Assembly: GCA_947474065.1 (NCBI GenBank)
Contig: CANJHD010000009.1
Location: 1-49,897 of the forward strand
DNA from: Planctomycetaceae bacterium
GTDB taxonomy: Bacteria > Planctomycetota > Phycisphaerae > Phycisphaerales > SM1A02
Direction of reading: 5' to 3'
DNA: 49,897 nucleotides
Shown here piece after piece: positions 1-7,538 of the stretch; position 1 is the stretch's first letter; every line of letters begins with the position of its first letter. Position numbers and translations under genes: made by a program. The notes beneath the pieces are model-generated. The model was not told where the DNA came from and ran no database searches. It worked only from the letters and a program-made list of their open reading frames with translations.

Positions 1-2269
1 CCTTCTTTGGCGCATCAGCAGCACCACCCGAGCCCGCATCGCCCGCTGGTGCACCTTCAGCCGGCGCAACCCGCACTCCAGGAACGCGCGACTTGATGAT
101 CAAGTCAACGGCCTCGCTGGACGGCAAACCAAGCGCGCCGAACGCCGCGGCCGCTGCGTCTGCCAACGAACCGGTCGACTTCTTCACGAGTTCACGAATC
201 GCATCAGCCTGAGCGGTCGTCGCCTTCGAACCAAATCGACGCGCGCCCTGACCAACAGGCGCCAAGAGCATCGTCTGCTCATCGCCCTCTGCAGCCAGCG
301 CAGCATCAATGATCGCGCGTTGTGAACGCGTGCTGTCAACCATGGACAAGAGCGCTGCAACGGAAACCTTCACGGCTCCCTCTTGGGTTCGCAATGCATC
401 GACAAGCCCTGACTCAGCATCAGCAATCTTGTAGACGCTGCCCGACGCCTGGCCGATACGCGTGAGCGCTTCGACGCCGTCGTTCACATAGCGCGAACTG
501 TCTGCAGCGCCCAATCGACCGCCGAGCGCCTTCGCAACCAACGCATCTGCGCCAGCCTTGAATGCGTCATCGGAGATGTCTGCGCCGAGCACCACGGTGC
601 GACCGTCGTCAGCAAGCTTGTCGAGCCCCGCCTTGTCGGCAGGCTGAGCCACCACAATGACTGGAATCTTGGCGCCAATACGCGTAGCGCGTACAGCCTG
701 ATACTGCGAACGCACCTGCGCGCCGTTGCCAGCGATGACCACCATGTCAGCTCCAGCATTCCGAGCTGCGATCTCTCCAAATTCCTTGGCATCACGGGCT
801 GCGGTCAACGGCATAAATCCGAGTGCGCGAAGAGCACCAGCGATGCGCTGCGCATCCTCAGTACCGCGACTGATCACACCCGCGTAGGTTTCGCTGCCAC
901 CGCGAACAGCTTGCGCTAGGAGCGGAACAACCTGCTCGCTTCCAGCAAACGAAGCCTTCGGCGTGATCGAAGCGAGCGTAAACGCGGCCTCGAACTGCAC
1001 GCGGCGATCGGTGTAATCAAGAGCCTTCACAACCGCGGTTGAGCCATCGCCAATCATGGCCGATGCGCTTGCGGTTTCGCGGAGCGCTGCGAGCGAGGCG
1101 CGCACCAGACCGGTGTCCGACAAGTCCATGCCCATCTGCAACACGGCCTGCATGGTGTGAGGGCCAGCAGTGGTTGCATAGAACTGCGCGGAGCGTCCTT
1201 GGCCATCAAAGAGCGGATCAATCACGCCGTCGGCCATCGAAGCCTCGCGACGCAAGTCAGCCGCAACGAAGATAGCCAACGCACGATCGTCGCTCGCATC
1301 AAGTTCAAGCGCACGGCGCGAAAGCATCATCGCCATCGCATCGAAGTACACCTTCGTGGAAATGCGATCAGCAGCGAGGCCGCCGAACTCCGTCCACTTC
1401 CAAACGTTCTGCATTGATTCCGACGGATACGCAGCAAGCGATGGGTCAGCCGTCAGGAATGCATACGCCTGATCCGCATAAGCCTTGTGCGCAGGCTGAT
1501 CCGTGGCGCCGAGCGCGCGGACCGCGTCCATAGCTGCGCCGGTGACATCGGGGGTAACGCCCTTGGTTTGCGCCAAATCCAAGAGGACTGGCACCGATAC
1601 CGGATAGCCAAGTTGACCAAGGATCACGCAGATCTTGCGCTGCGCTGCGGGATCAAGCGACTTCACTGAGAGCGCAAGCGGAAGCGCGGATTGACGGCGC
1701 ATTTGAACGAGCATCCGCATCGATGCGGCTTCAAGTCCAAGGTCACGCCCTTCCACGATCTGGCGCATGAGGGCAGGCACGGCGTATTCGCCAGCTGCCA
1801 TCAATCGATCGGAGGCGATCATCTGACCGCGCATTGGACCAACGAGCATCTTGACCGCTTCTTCAATGCGCTCAATCTTGCGAGCAAGCAATTGCCGACC
1901 CGCTTCGAGTTTGGTTTCGAGTGCAGCAGATGCGTCAGCAACATCTGTCATGCGACGACTCCGACGGAACGCATCGTCCATGCGCTTGCCGAGATCCGCA
2001 CCGTCGATCACCATCGCGAGTTCGCTTGGCTCCACCGAGTCAGCAAGCAGAACATTGGCTGCTGCCGCTGCGCCGTCGGGCTTGGCGATCATGATGTTGT
2101 GAACAAAAAGTGTTGCCGCTTCAACAAGCTTGGCATGGTCAGAACCACCCTCTGGGCGAGCCGCTGCCGGGGCAGCGCCATCCTGCGCCAATGCAGGCAG
2201 CGTCCAGCCGCCACTCATGGCGACGATTGCGAGCGGGAGAATCAGCTGCGAACGCTTCAGGACGTGCAC
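1..2269 (-). CDS. Secreted HEAT-like repeat protein with a pseudo-receiver domain (3' end outside window)
   Basis: The frame is open from a GTG at 2269 to the window edge, giving 756 residues without a stop. GAGG lies 8-9 nt before the GTG, and an in-frame TGA four codons upstream excludes an earlier start. Residues 1-28 form a signal peptide (KR, hydrophobic core, cut after ALA). Residues 110-460 are Ala/Leu-rich helical repeats like HEAT or armadillo repeats. Residues about 460-580 have the alternating beta/alpha pattern of a response-regulator receiver domain, but the strand-3 acidic acceptor is replaced (VVIAGNG). The last visible part is a small Ala/Gly/Pro-rich linker. I do not recognise a named family; a periplasmic scaffold is the most that can be inferred. 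A promoter at 2446-2475 points at this gene. Confidence 0.85.
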   Translation of the reverse strand, partial: MHVLKRSQLILPLAIVAMSGGWTLPALAQDGAAPAAARPEGGSDHAKLVEAATLFVHNIMIAKPDGAAAAANVLLADSVEPSELAMVIDGADLGKRMDDAFRRSRRMTDVADASAALETKLEAGRQLLARKIERIEEAVKMLVGPMRGQMIASDRLMAAGEYAVPALMRQIVEGRDLGLEAASMRMLVQMRRQSALPLALSVKSLDPAAQRKICVILGQLGYPVSVPVLLDLAQTKGVTPDVTGAAMDAVRALGATDQPAHKAYADQAYAFLTADPSLAAYPSESMQNVWKWTEFGGLAADRISTKVYFDAMAMMLSRRALELDASDDRALAIFVAADLRREASMADGVIDPLFDGQGRSAQFYATTAGPHTMQAVLQMGMDLSDTGLVRASLAALRETASASAMIGDGSTAVVKALDYTDRRVQFEAAFTLASITPKASFAGSEQVVPLLAQAVRGGSETYAGVISRGTEDAQRIAGALRALGFMPLTAARDAKEFGEIAARNAGADMVVIAGNGAQVRSQYQAVRATRIGAKIPVIVVAQPADKAGLDKLADDGRTVVLGADISDDAFKAGADALVAKALGGRLGAADSSRYVNDGVEALTRIGQASGSVYKIADAESGLVDALRTQEGAVKVSVAALLSMVDSTRSQRAIIDAALAAEGDEQTMLLAPVGQGARRFGSKATTAQADAIRELVKKSTGSLADAAAAAFGALGLPSSEAVDLIIKSRVPGVRVAPAEGAPAGDAGSGGAADAPKK

Positions 2270-2445
2270 TTCTGGACCTCAATTTCGGAGCGCCGCACCC
2301 ACACAGCGGGAGCGGCTCGTGACAAATAGCGCCCAGCCAGAGTGGCTGAACGGGGCATACGGAGGGCGGGAGGCGAGTGCCGCACCGATCCTTCGGTGGA
2401 GGGCTACGCAGCCGACCCCCTTCCGGATGCCCGGGAAGGGTCGCG

Positions 2446-2475
2446 AATCTACGCCACCGGACGCCTCGGTGTCAA
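2446..2475 (-). promoter_or_regulatory. Sigma70-type promoter for the repeat-protein gene
   Basis: On the minus strand a perfect TTGACA (2475-2470) is followed after 18 bp by TAGATT (2451-2446). Transcription would start near 2439, giving a leader of about 170 nt. Two hairpins fall in that leader: one at 2414-2442 (arms GACCCTTCC and GGAAGGGGGTC) and one at 2383-2398 (CACCGA/TCGGTG). Confidence 0.6.
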
Positions 2476-2485
2476 TGAAAGTTTC

Positions 2486-2515
2486 GGGACGCTCCCCCAT
2501 AAGAGCCGCTACACT
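2486..2515 (+). promoter_or_regulatory. Promoter of the cobalamin riboswitch operon
   Basis: A TACACT -10 box lies at 2510-2515 with a weak -35 (GGGACG, 2486-2491, 18 bp spacer). The predicted start near 2521-2523 coincides with the first base of riboswitch stem P1, which is good independent support. Confidence 0.55.
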
Positions 2516-2521
2516 CGATCG

Positions 2522-2762
2522 TGCGCAGGCGTTCGCAGCCCCGTGGCTGCGGAAGGCCGAAATTTGGCGCATTCGGACAGGTCCGTCCAAATGCACAAAT
2601 TTCGGCTCGGGAAGGCGGTGAAAGACCGCCGCGGACGCGCCGCCGTGAATGGGGCAGCGGGCACTCCCGCAGCCGGTTTCCACTAGCCACTGGCTCCGCG
2701 TGCAACGCGCTGGGCTGGGAAGGCGGAGCCGGAGCCTCTTAGCCGGAAGACCGGCCTGCGCA
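2522..2762 (+). promoter_or_regulatory. Cobalamin (B12) riboswitch aptamer
   Basis: The closing stem P1 is 9 perfect pairs (TGCGCAGGC at 2522-2530 with GCCTGCGCA at 2754-2762). Inside are the class hallmarks in order: a hairpin at 2535-2550, a long hairpin at 2556-2606, the GGGAAGGCGGTG block with its ACCGCC partner (2609-2631), a GCGGG/CCCGC hairpin at 2657-2670, the GCCACTG motif near 2686, GGGAAGGC near 2717 inside a GGCTCCGC/GCGGAGCC pairing, and a B12 box at about 2741-2756 (AGCCGGAAGACCGGCC). Downstream, hairpins at 2764-2796 and 2810-2827 (UUCG loop, ending 12 nt before the ATG at 2840) form a plausible expression platform. The family normally represses its operon when adenosylcobalamin or a related cobamide binds. 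That reading is from family knowledge; the motifs and stems are visible. Confidence 0.93.
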
Positions 2763-2809
2763 TCGGTCACGCCCACGCGTTTTGGGCTCAAGACCGGACG
2801 GACCACTTA

Positions 2810-2827
2810 CGGCTGCTTCGGCAGCCG
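2810..2827 (+). promoter_or_regulatory. UUCG-capped hairpin next to the start codon (likely expression platform)
   Basis: A 7-bp perfect stem CGGCTGC/GCAGCCG is capped by TTCG and ends 12 nt before the ATG at 2840. No U-tract follows, so control of ribosome access fits better than termination. A second hairpin at 2764-2796 (CGGTC/GACCG outside GCCC/GGGC) lies between it and the aptamer. Confidence 0.6.
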
Positions 2828-2839
2828 AGCCAGGCCATC

Positions 2840-3778
2840 ATGGATTTCATCTCTGTACATGCCATGGACGGCATGCCCCCGCGCATCATCGCGGCGTGCA
2901 TCAGCGCGGCGCTCATCAGCGTGGCAGCGATCGCAGATGTGCCACGGTGCGCGTCAACAGTTGTTCGCTACACGGCTGGAAGCGGAGCGGGTGGCTCGTA
3001 CCAGAATCCTGCAAGCGCGCTCGGACCACCAACGCGATTCACCGGTGTTGGAATCGAACCCGGCGCAGTCACTCCATTTCGTCCAGCCTTCATGCCGTCA
3101 GAGATCGTGTCAATCGGTCGCGGCGGTGAACTTGTGATCGCATTTGACGAGCCAGTAACGAACGATCCCTCGCATCCATTCGGCATTGATCTCATCGTCT
3201 ATGGCAATTCCATGTGCGGCGACCTTGCCTATCCGGGTGGCGTTGCTGGATGGGTGTTTCAAGAAGGAGGCGCGATCGATGTGAGCAGCGATGGCGTCAC
3301 CTGGTTCGCAGTTCCCGGTGCGATCGCTGACGGCGGACTGCCGACGCTCGGCTGGAGCGATGTTTCGCCCTACTCCACTGCGCAAGGCGCCGTGCCAACC
3401 GATCCAGCACTTCCGATTGACCCGCACATCACTGCGGAATCTATTGTTGGTCTCAGTTGGCCGGAGTTGCTCGCCGTGTACGGCAATGCCGCGGGCGGCA
3501 CTCGTATTGATCTTGCTGATGCGGGCATTACTTCGGCACGGTTCATCCGCATTCGAGTTGCCGCAGATGCTGCAAGCGTTCCAGAGGTCGATGCAGTGGT
3601 TGCCGTTCGCGCGGTGCGAGCAATTGCGGACCTGAATAATGATGGACGCATCGATGGCTCTGACCTTGGAATACTGCTCGGCGCGTGGGGTTCGTGCGCC
3701 GAATGTTGGGCCGACATGGATCATGACGGGCACGTGAATGGTTCCGATCTTGGAATTCTGCTGGGGTCCTGGTCATGA
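2840..3778 (+). CDS. Secreted dockerin-tailed protein, first gene of the B12-riboswitch operon
   Basis: This 312-residue protein has an N-terminal export signal (hydrophobic IIAACISAALISVAAIA). Starts at 2864 or 2873 would give a shorter, cleaner signal peptide than the ATG at 2840. Residues about 90-250 look like a beta-rich jelly-roll: a GGELVIAFDEPV strand, LIVYGNSM, VSSDGVTWFAVPG, and a closing ARFIRIRV strand as in discoidin-type binding domains. Residues 264-312 carry two dockerin-like calcium loops (DLNNDGRIDG and DMDHDGHVNG, each followed by SDLGILLG and W), probably a surface-anchoring tail. The strand/GN/DGVTW pattern recalls surface proteins I associate with Bacteroidetes cobalamin-uptake loci, but that is from memory and unproven. 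Its position behind a B12 riboswitch makes cobamide capture or use the leading guess. Confidence 0.88.
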   Translation: MDFISVHAMDGMPPRIIAACISAALISVAAIADVPRCASTVVRYTAGSGAGGSYQNPASALGPPTRFTGVGIEPGAVTPFRPAFMPSEIVSIGRGGELVIAFDEPVTNDPSHPFGIDLIVYGNSMCGDLAYPGGVAGWVFQEGGAIDVSSDGVTWFAVPGAIADGGLPTLGWSDVSPYSTAQGAVPTDPALPIDPHITAESIVGLSWPELLAVYGNAAGGTRIDLADAGITSARFIRIRVAADAASVPEVDAVVAVRAVRAIADLNNDGRIDGSDLGILLGAWGSCAECWADMDHDGHVNGSDLGILLGSWS

Positions 3779-4575
3779 CACGTCGCACTCCCGCCGCGCG
3801 CCGCGCCTTCACGATCGTTGAACTCCTCGTGGTGGTTACTGTGATTGCCACTCTCATTGCGCTCCTCTTGCCTGGACTTCGATCCGCTTCCGGAATTGCT
3901 CGAAGTACTGCATGCACATCCAACTTGCGGCAGATTTCAATTGCCTGCGAGGCGTATGTTTCCTCGAACGGCGCAATGCCAGCCGCGGTCCTTTATGTCC
4001 TTGATACTGGCGTGGTACGAACCATCGCGTGGGACTTTGAACAGCGCGCCGGCGTGGTGACGCCCGGACCATTGTGGAACTACACCGACACGCCGCTCGC
4101 CGTGCAGCAATGCCCGGACTTTGAAGGCGCTTCCACATTCGGCGCGGATCCGTACACGGGCTACAACTACAACACCAGTTACCTCGGACATGAGGGCACG
4201 TATCCAACCATCGCGAGCGACGGCACGGCACTTGATGGATGGCGAACCGCGCGCATGGGAATTCCACCAACCGCGATCTGCAATCCATCTGCCACCGCCG
4301 TCTTCGGGGACGGAGGATGGCGTGGCGGCGCAAACAAATTCATGCGCGCGCCGATGAATCGCGCCGAGGGAGACCTTGGTCTCGTAGCTGCGGGCACCCA
4401 AGCATTTCGGCACTGGGGCGGGTGCACATGTTGCGCGCACCTTGATGGACACGTGTCCACATACACAGAGCCACAGTCAAACCCAGGCATCCCGCCAGCA
4501 ATGGCTACTTGGGTGATGGACTTCCCCAACAACGGATTTCTCTCCGCAACTGATTCTTCATATGGAGGCGATTGA
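3775..4575 (+). CDS. Type II secretion-like pseudopilin (prepilin N-terminal methylation motif)
   Basis: The ATG overlaps the preceding stop (ATGA), so the two genes are translationally coupled. The 266-residue product begins with a short basic leader and the prepilin peptidase site RAFTIVELLVVV, followed by a hydrophobic helix to about residue 35. After the helix comes CTSNLRQI, as in many planctomycete pseudopilins. The C-terminal part has the HWGG...HLDGHV region typical of that group, here with an unusual GGCTCCAH cysteine cluster. Pseudopilins with this start normally sit in the envelope and help secretion or surface assembly. Being within a B12-controlled operon is unexpected and suggests a dedicated partner of the upstream secreted protein. 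Exact function unknown. Confidence 0.85.
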   Translation: MTRRTPAARRAFTIVELLVVVTVIATLIALLLPGLRSASGIARSTACTSNLRQISIACEAYVSSNGAMPAAVLYVLDTGVVRTIAWDFEQRAGVVTPGPLWNYTDTPLAVQQCPDFEGASTFGADPYTGYNYNTSYLGHEGTYPTIASDGTALDGWRTARMGIPPTAICNPSATAVFGDGGWRGGANKFMRAPMNRAEGDLGLVAAGTQAFRHWGGCTCCAHLDGHVSTYTEPQSNPGIPPAMATWVMDFPNNGFLSATDSSYGGD

Positions 4576-4578
4576 TTC

Positions 4579-4800
4579 GTGCGGATCGAACGATGCGTCT
4601 GTCATAAGGTGGAATTCAGCACCGTCAAGCGGTGGCTAGCGTCGCATCCCGGCGCCCTGTTTGCAGAAATCAAGCAGGAATTCAAGTGCGGAACCGGATG
4701 CGGCCTATGCGCGCCCTATCTGCGCCGCATGATGCGCACCGGCGAGACGGTCTATTACCAAATCGTCACCGAACGCGACGAGCCGCCGACGCCGGAGTGA
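4579..4800 (+). CDS. Bfd-like [2Fe-2S]-binding protein
   Basis: This 73-residue protein starts with GTG three bases after the pseudopilin stop, so it closes the riboswitch operon. Its cysteines fit the bacterioferritin-associated ferredoxin pattern C-x-C-x32-C-x2-C: Cys6, Cys8, Cys41 and Cys44, with an extra Cys37. The fold normally holds a [2Fe-2S] cluster and passes electrons. In this operon a role in reducing cobalt or another metal centre is possible, but that is inference. It has no signal peptide and should be cytoplasmic. Its last 35 bases overlap the convergent hydrolase gene. Confidence 0.85.
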   Translation: MRIERCVCHKVEFSTVKRWLASHPGALFAEIKQEFKCGTGCGLCAPYLRRMMRTGETVYYQIVTERDEPPTPE

Positions 4801-5632
4801 CCGTGCGCGCCACCCATGTGGCTACTGCGTCCGCCATCAGCGATCGACCTTCTTCGCCGTGCATGTCGATTGCACCTGCCGCGTCAACACCACGAAAGAA
4901 TGCATCGGTGAATCCGATTTCCACACCGTCGCCGGCGCGACCGGTGACTGCGAGCGCTGCGCGCCATGCCTCCAAGTGTGCCGCCGACAGCAATTCATCA
5001 GCGGCCCCTTGGACAAAGAACGCTGGTCGCGAAAAAACTCCGACCGCTTCGAGCGGCGCAAGGTCCGCGAGTTGCTCAATCAGTTGAAGTGTGATTGAGG
5101 ATGTCCACATCGGATCGTCCTCATTCTCCGGTGTTCGACGACTCATGATCTCTGCGCTCGGTGCGCCTACGCACACCAGAAGTTGCAGATCCTCGCGCCG
5201 TGCCGCTGCCAGCGCGCATGCAGTCCCGGCAACCCAAGTGCCAGCCAATCCCACGCCACCGGCGTCTGAGGAAACCGATTGCAGCGCATCAACGATCGCA
5301 TCGATCCACATGCCAACATCCGGCGACCCCGCAAAGTTGACCGCTCGAAGCCGGGCGACGCGAACGCCGGCGCGCAGCAATCCCACCGCCAACGCGTCAT
5401 CGGCGAGTGCCACGGGAACAGAATCTTCTAAGCCGGGCCACTGCGGCGCCAAGAGCACCACAGGCAGAGCCGACGTGTTGGCGCCGGTGCGCGTGCGCGC
5501 GAACCAGCCAGGATCCACAGTGGGCGATGCAACAACGCCATCCGCACTTCCCCATCCACCAGCAATGCTGAACGAACGCGCACCGTGTTCGGCTGCGAGC
5601 CATTCCTCAGTGAGATTTGTCTGCGTTGCCAT
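4766..5632 (-). CDS. Alpha/beta-hydrolase-like protein, probably without the usual nucleophile
   Basis: The 288-residue protein has alpha/beta-hydrolase features: a VVLLAPQWPG strand, a strand-turn-helix GVGLAGTWVAGTACALAAA where the GxSxG elbow should be, and the late acid region FFVQGAADELL. No serine or cysteine occupies the elbow (GLAGTWVAG), so it may be non-catalytic or use another residue. It starts three bases after the mutL stop, so it is probably transcribed with mutL. That pairing does not reveal a function. The 3' end overlaps the convergent Bfd-like gene by 35 bp. Confidence 0.7.
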   Translation of the reverse strand: MATQTNLTEEWLAAEHGARSFSIAGGWGSADGVVASPTVDPGWFARTRTGANTSALPVVLLAPQWPGLEDSVPVALADDALAVGLLRAGVRVARLRAVNFAGSPDVGMWIDAIVDALQSVSSDAGGVGLAGTWVAGTACALAAARREDLQLLVCVGAPSAEIMSRRTPENEDDPMWTSSITLQLIEQLADLAPLEAVGVFSRPAFFVQGAADELLSAAHLEAWRAALAVTGRAGDGVEIGFTDAFFRGVDAAGAIDMHGEEGRSLMADAVATWVARTVTPASAARRVR

Positions 5633-5635
5633 CGC

Positions 5636-7474
5636 TCAGGATCTCCCGAAATTTCGCTCGAGATCCCGCATACTGATACGCAGCGCGGTGGGTCGACCAT
5701 GCGGACATGCAGTGCCGCGTTCGATGCGATCACGCAAATCAAGCAGCGCATCGATTTCTGTCGGCGACAGTCGATCACCCGCCTTTACGGATGCTTTGCA
5801 GGCCATCATGTCAAGAACTGAATGCAGTGCGGTTTCAAAGTCCGCGTGACCATCCTCTGCAATCTGCGCAAGTAGGCCCGGAATGAACGCCGCCGGCTCA
5901 ACCCCGCGCCCGAGGAGAAAGGTCGGATAGGCGTGCACCAAGACAGCACGCGGACCAACCGCGCCAAGCTCAATTCCCAGACGCTCAAGGAGTGGCCCAG
6001 CGTCAGCGATTGCTTCAACCGCACGCGGGTCAGTTTCGATCGTTGCCGGCACAAGCATGCGCTGCGACTCAAGCGGAGCTGCTGCAATGCGCGCCTTCAA
6101 TTCCTCAAACATTCCGCGCTCGTGCAGCGCATGTTGGTCAACCACCAAGATGCCTTCTGCATCTTCCACTACCAAGTAACTGCCATGCACCTGCATAACG
6201 CGTCGCGCTGTGCGGTTGCCGTGCAGCGTGTCATCCGGTGCGCCAACAAGCACAACAGGCGGTGCGCCGTGCAGTGCGCGATCAACAGCGAGCGCGGCAA
6301 AGTTACTGAAATCATTGCTCGATGAAGAAGAATGCGTGCGATCGGCGTGAGCACTCGCACCGCCTGTGTAACTGCCCCCTGTGAAACTGCCGGCGCTTGG
6401 TGGAACTACAGCGCCCTGCATTCCGTGCACGACGCCGTGCGCGTGATGCATCAGTGTGAAAGATGGCACAAGGTCTGCGGCGCGCAGCGCATCACGCACC
6501 GCGCGCATCACGCATTGGTGAACGAAATTCGGTTGCCGAAAGCGAACCTCCGTCTTGGCTGGATGAACATTGACATCAACAAGCGATGGATCCATCTCAA
6601 CCGCAACAAATGCGATCGGGGTTCGTCCCGGATCAACAAGGCCACGAAATGCTTCCTTCACAGCGTGCGCAAGCGTTCGGTCGAGCACCGCGCGCCCGTT
6701 CAGAGCAAACCGCAACGCGCGACCCGAGCCGCGCGCGAGTGATGGTCGGCCGACCAAACCCCACAGAGTGATTGGAGCGCCGCCTTCAAGGACCGTATCG
6801 GCGTTCACTTCCAACAACCCTTCGGCGATTGATTCCCCGAGCACCGCAAGCACGCGACGCCGAGCATCGGTGGTGGCAGGAAGATCAATCCGCGGCTTGC
6901 CGTCTGCAACAAGTCGAAACGCGATATCTGGGCGGCACAGCGCAATTGATTCCAACACTTCCTCAATGCGACCGAGTTCGGTTGACGCAGTTCGCAGGAA
7001 CTTTCGGCGCGCGGGAACATTGTGAAACAGTTGCCGCACTTCGACCACTGTCCCGATCGGGCATCCGGCCGGTCGCACTTCGCTGGCTACGCCGCCGTCC
7101 ACTTCAATGCGCGCGCCGGCATCGCTGCCTGTCACGCGACTGGTGATCGAAAGTCGCGAAACGCTTGCGATGGACGCCAGCGCCTCGCCGCGGAAACCCA
7201 TCGTGCCGATGGCCGCAAGGTCTTCAGAAGAGGAGATCTTGCTCGTGGCGTGGCTTGCGATGGCAAGCGGAAGTTCTTCAGGCGGAATGCCGCCTCCGTC
7301 ATCAGCCACCGCGATGCGATCGACGCCACCGCCATCAACTGAAACCTCAATGCGCTGCGCACCAGCATCAATCGCATTCTCAACGAGTTCCTTCACAACG
7401 CTCGCGGGACGCTCGACCACCTCGCCAGCAGCAATCTGGTCGACAAGTTGGCGAGGAAGGAGACGGATCGGCAT
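5636..7474 (-). CDS. mutL: DNA mismatch repair protein MutL
   Basis: This 612-residue protein has the GHKL ATPase domain at its N-terminus: KELVENAIDAG with the catalytic Glu/Asn near 31-33, DDGGGIP, and GFRGEALASIASVS. The C-terminal domain has the metal-dependent nicking motif DQHA-x2-E-x4-E at residues 446-457, ACKASVKAG near 558 and CPHGRP near 590. It is therefore the endonuclease-type MutL found in bacteria that lack MutH and Dam-directed repair. It binds MutS at mismatches and nicks the daughter strand. The ATG is preceded by TACAAT exactly 6 nt upstream and has no Shine-Dalgarno, which predicts a leaderless message. Confidence 0.98.
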   Translation of the reverse strand: MPIRLLPRQLVDQIAAGEVVERPASVVKELVENAIDAGAQRIEVSVDGGGVDRIAVADDGGGIPPEELPLAIASHATSKISSSEDLAAIGTMGFRGEALASIASVSRLSITSRVTGSDAGARIEVDGGVASEVRPAGCPIGTVVEVRQLFHNVPARRKFLRTASTELGRIEEVLESIALCRPDIAFRLVADGKPRIDLPATTDARRRVLAVLGESIAEGLLEVNADTVLEGGAPITLWGLVGRPSLARGSGRALRFALNGRAVLDRTLAHAVKEAFRGLVDPGRTPIAFVAVEMDPSLVDVNVHPAKTEVRFRQPNFVHQCVMRAVRDALRAADLVPSFTLMHHAHGVVHGMQGAVVPPSAGSFTGGSYTGGASAHADRTHSSSSSNDFSNFAALAVDRALHGAPPVVLVGAPDDTLHGNRTARRVMQVHGSYLVVEDAEGILVVDQHALHERGMFEELKARIAAAPLESQRMLVPATIETDPRAVEAIADAGPLLERLGIELGAVGPRAVLVHAYPTFLLGRGVEPAAFIPGLLAQIAEDGHADFETALHSVLDMMACKASVKAGDRLSPTEIDALLDLRDRIERGTACPHGRPTALRISMRDLERNFGRS

Positions 7475-7480
7475 TCGCGG

Positions 7481-7486
7481 ATTGTA
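7481..7486 (-). promoter_or_regulatory. -10 box of mutL, leaderless arrangement
   Basis: Minus-strand TACAAT ends 6 nt before the mutL ATG, so transcription should start at or next to the A of the start codon. No convincing -35 is visible. Confidence 0.6.
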
Positions 7487-7503
7487 AAGATCGCCGCGAC
7501 TAC

Positions 7504-7532
7504 TGGACTTCAGCTGTCTTCTGTGTCACACT
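7504..7532 (+). promoter_or_regulatory. Leaderless promoter of the metallophosphoesterase gene
   Basis: TGGACT (7504-7509, four matches to TTGACA) and CACACT (7527-7532) are 17 bp apart. The -10 ends exactly 6 nt before the ATG at 7539. Confidence 0.6.
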
Positions 7533-7538
7533 GCGCGC

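Noticed and set aside
2279-2806. A 175-codon open frame on the minus strand and several on the plus strand between the repeat protein and the dockerin protein
   Set aside because: They lie over the riboswitch and promoters, are Arg/Pro/Ala-rich as expected of GC-rich non-coding DNA, and show no family features.
2522-2830. RNase P RNA or tmRNA as an explanation for the structured region
   Set aside because: The conserved RNase P core and tmRNA ends are absent, while the B12 box and GCCACTG motif fit a cobalamin riboswitch.
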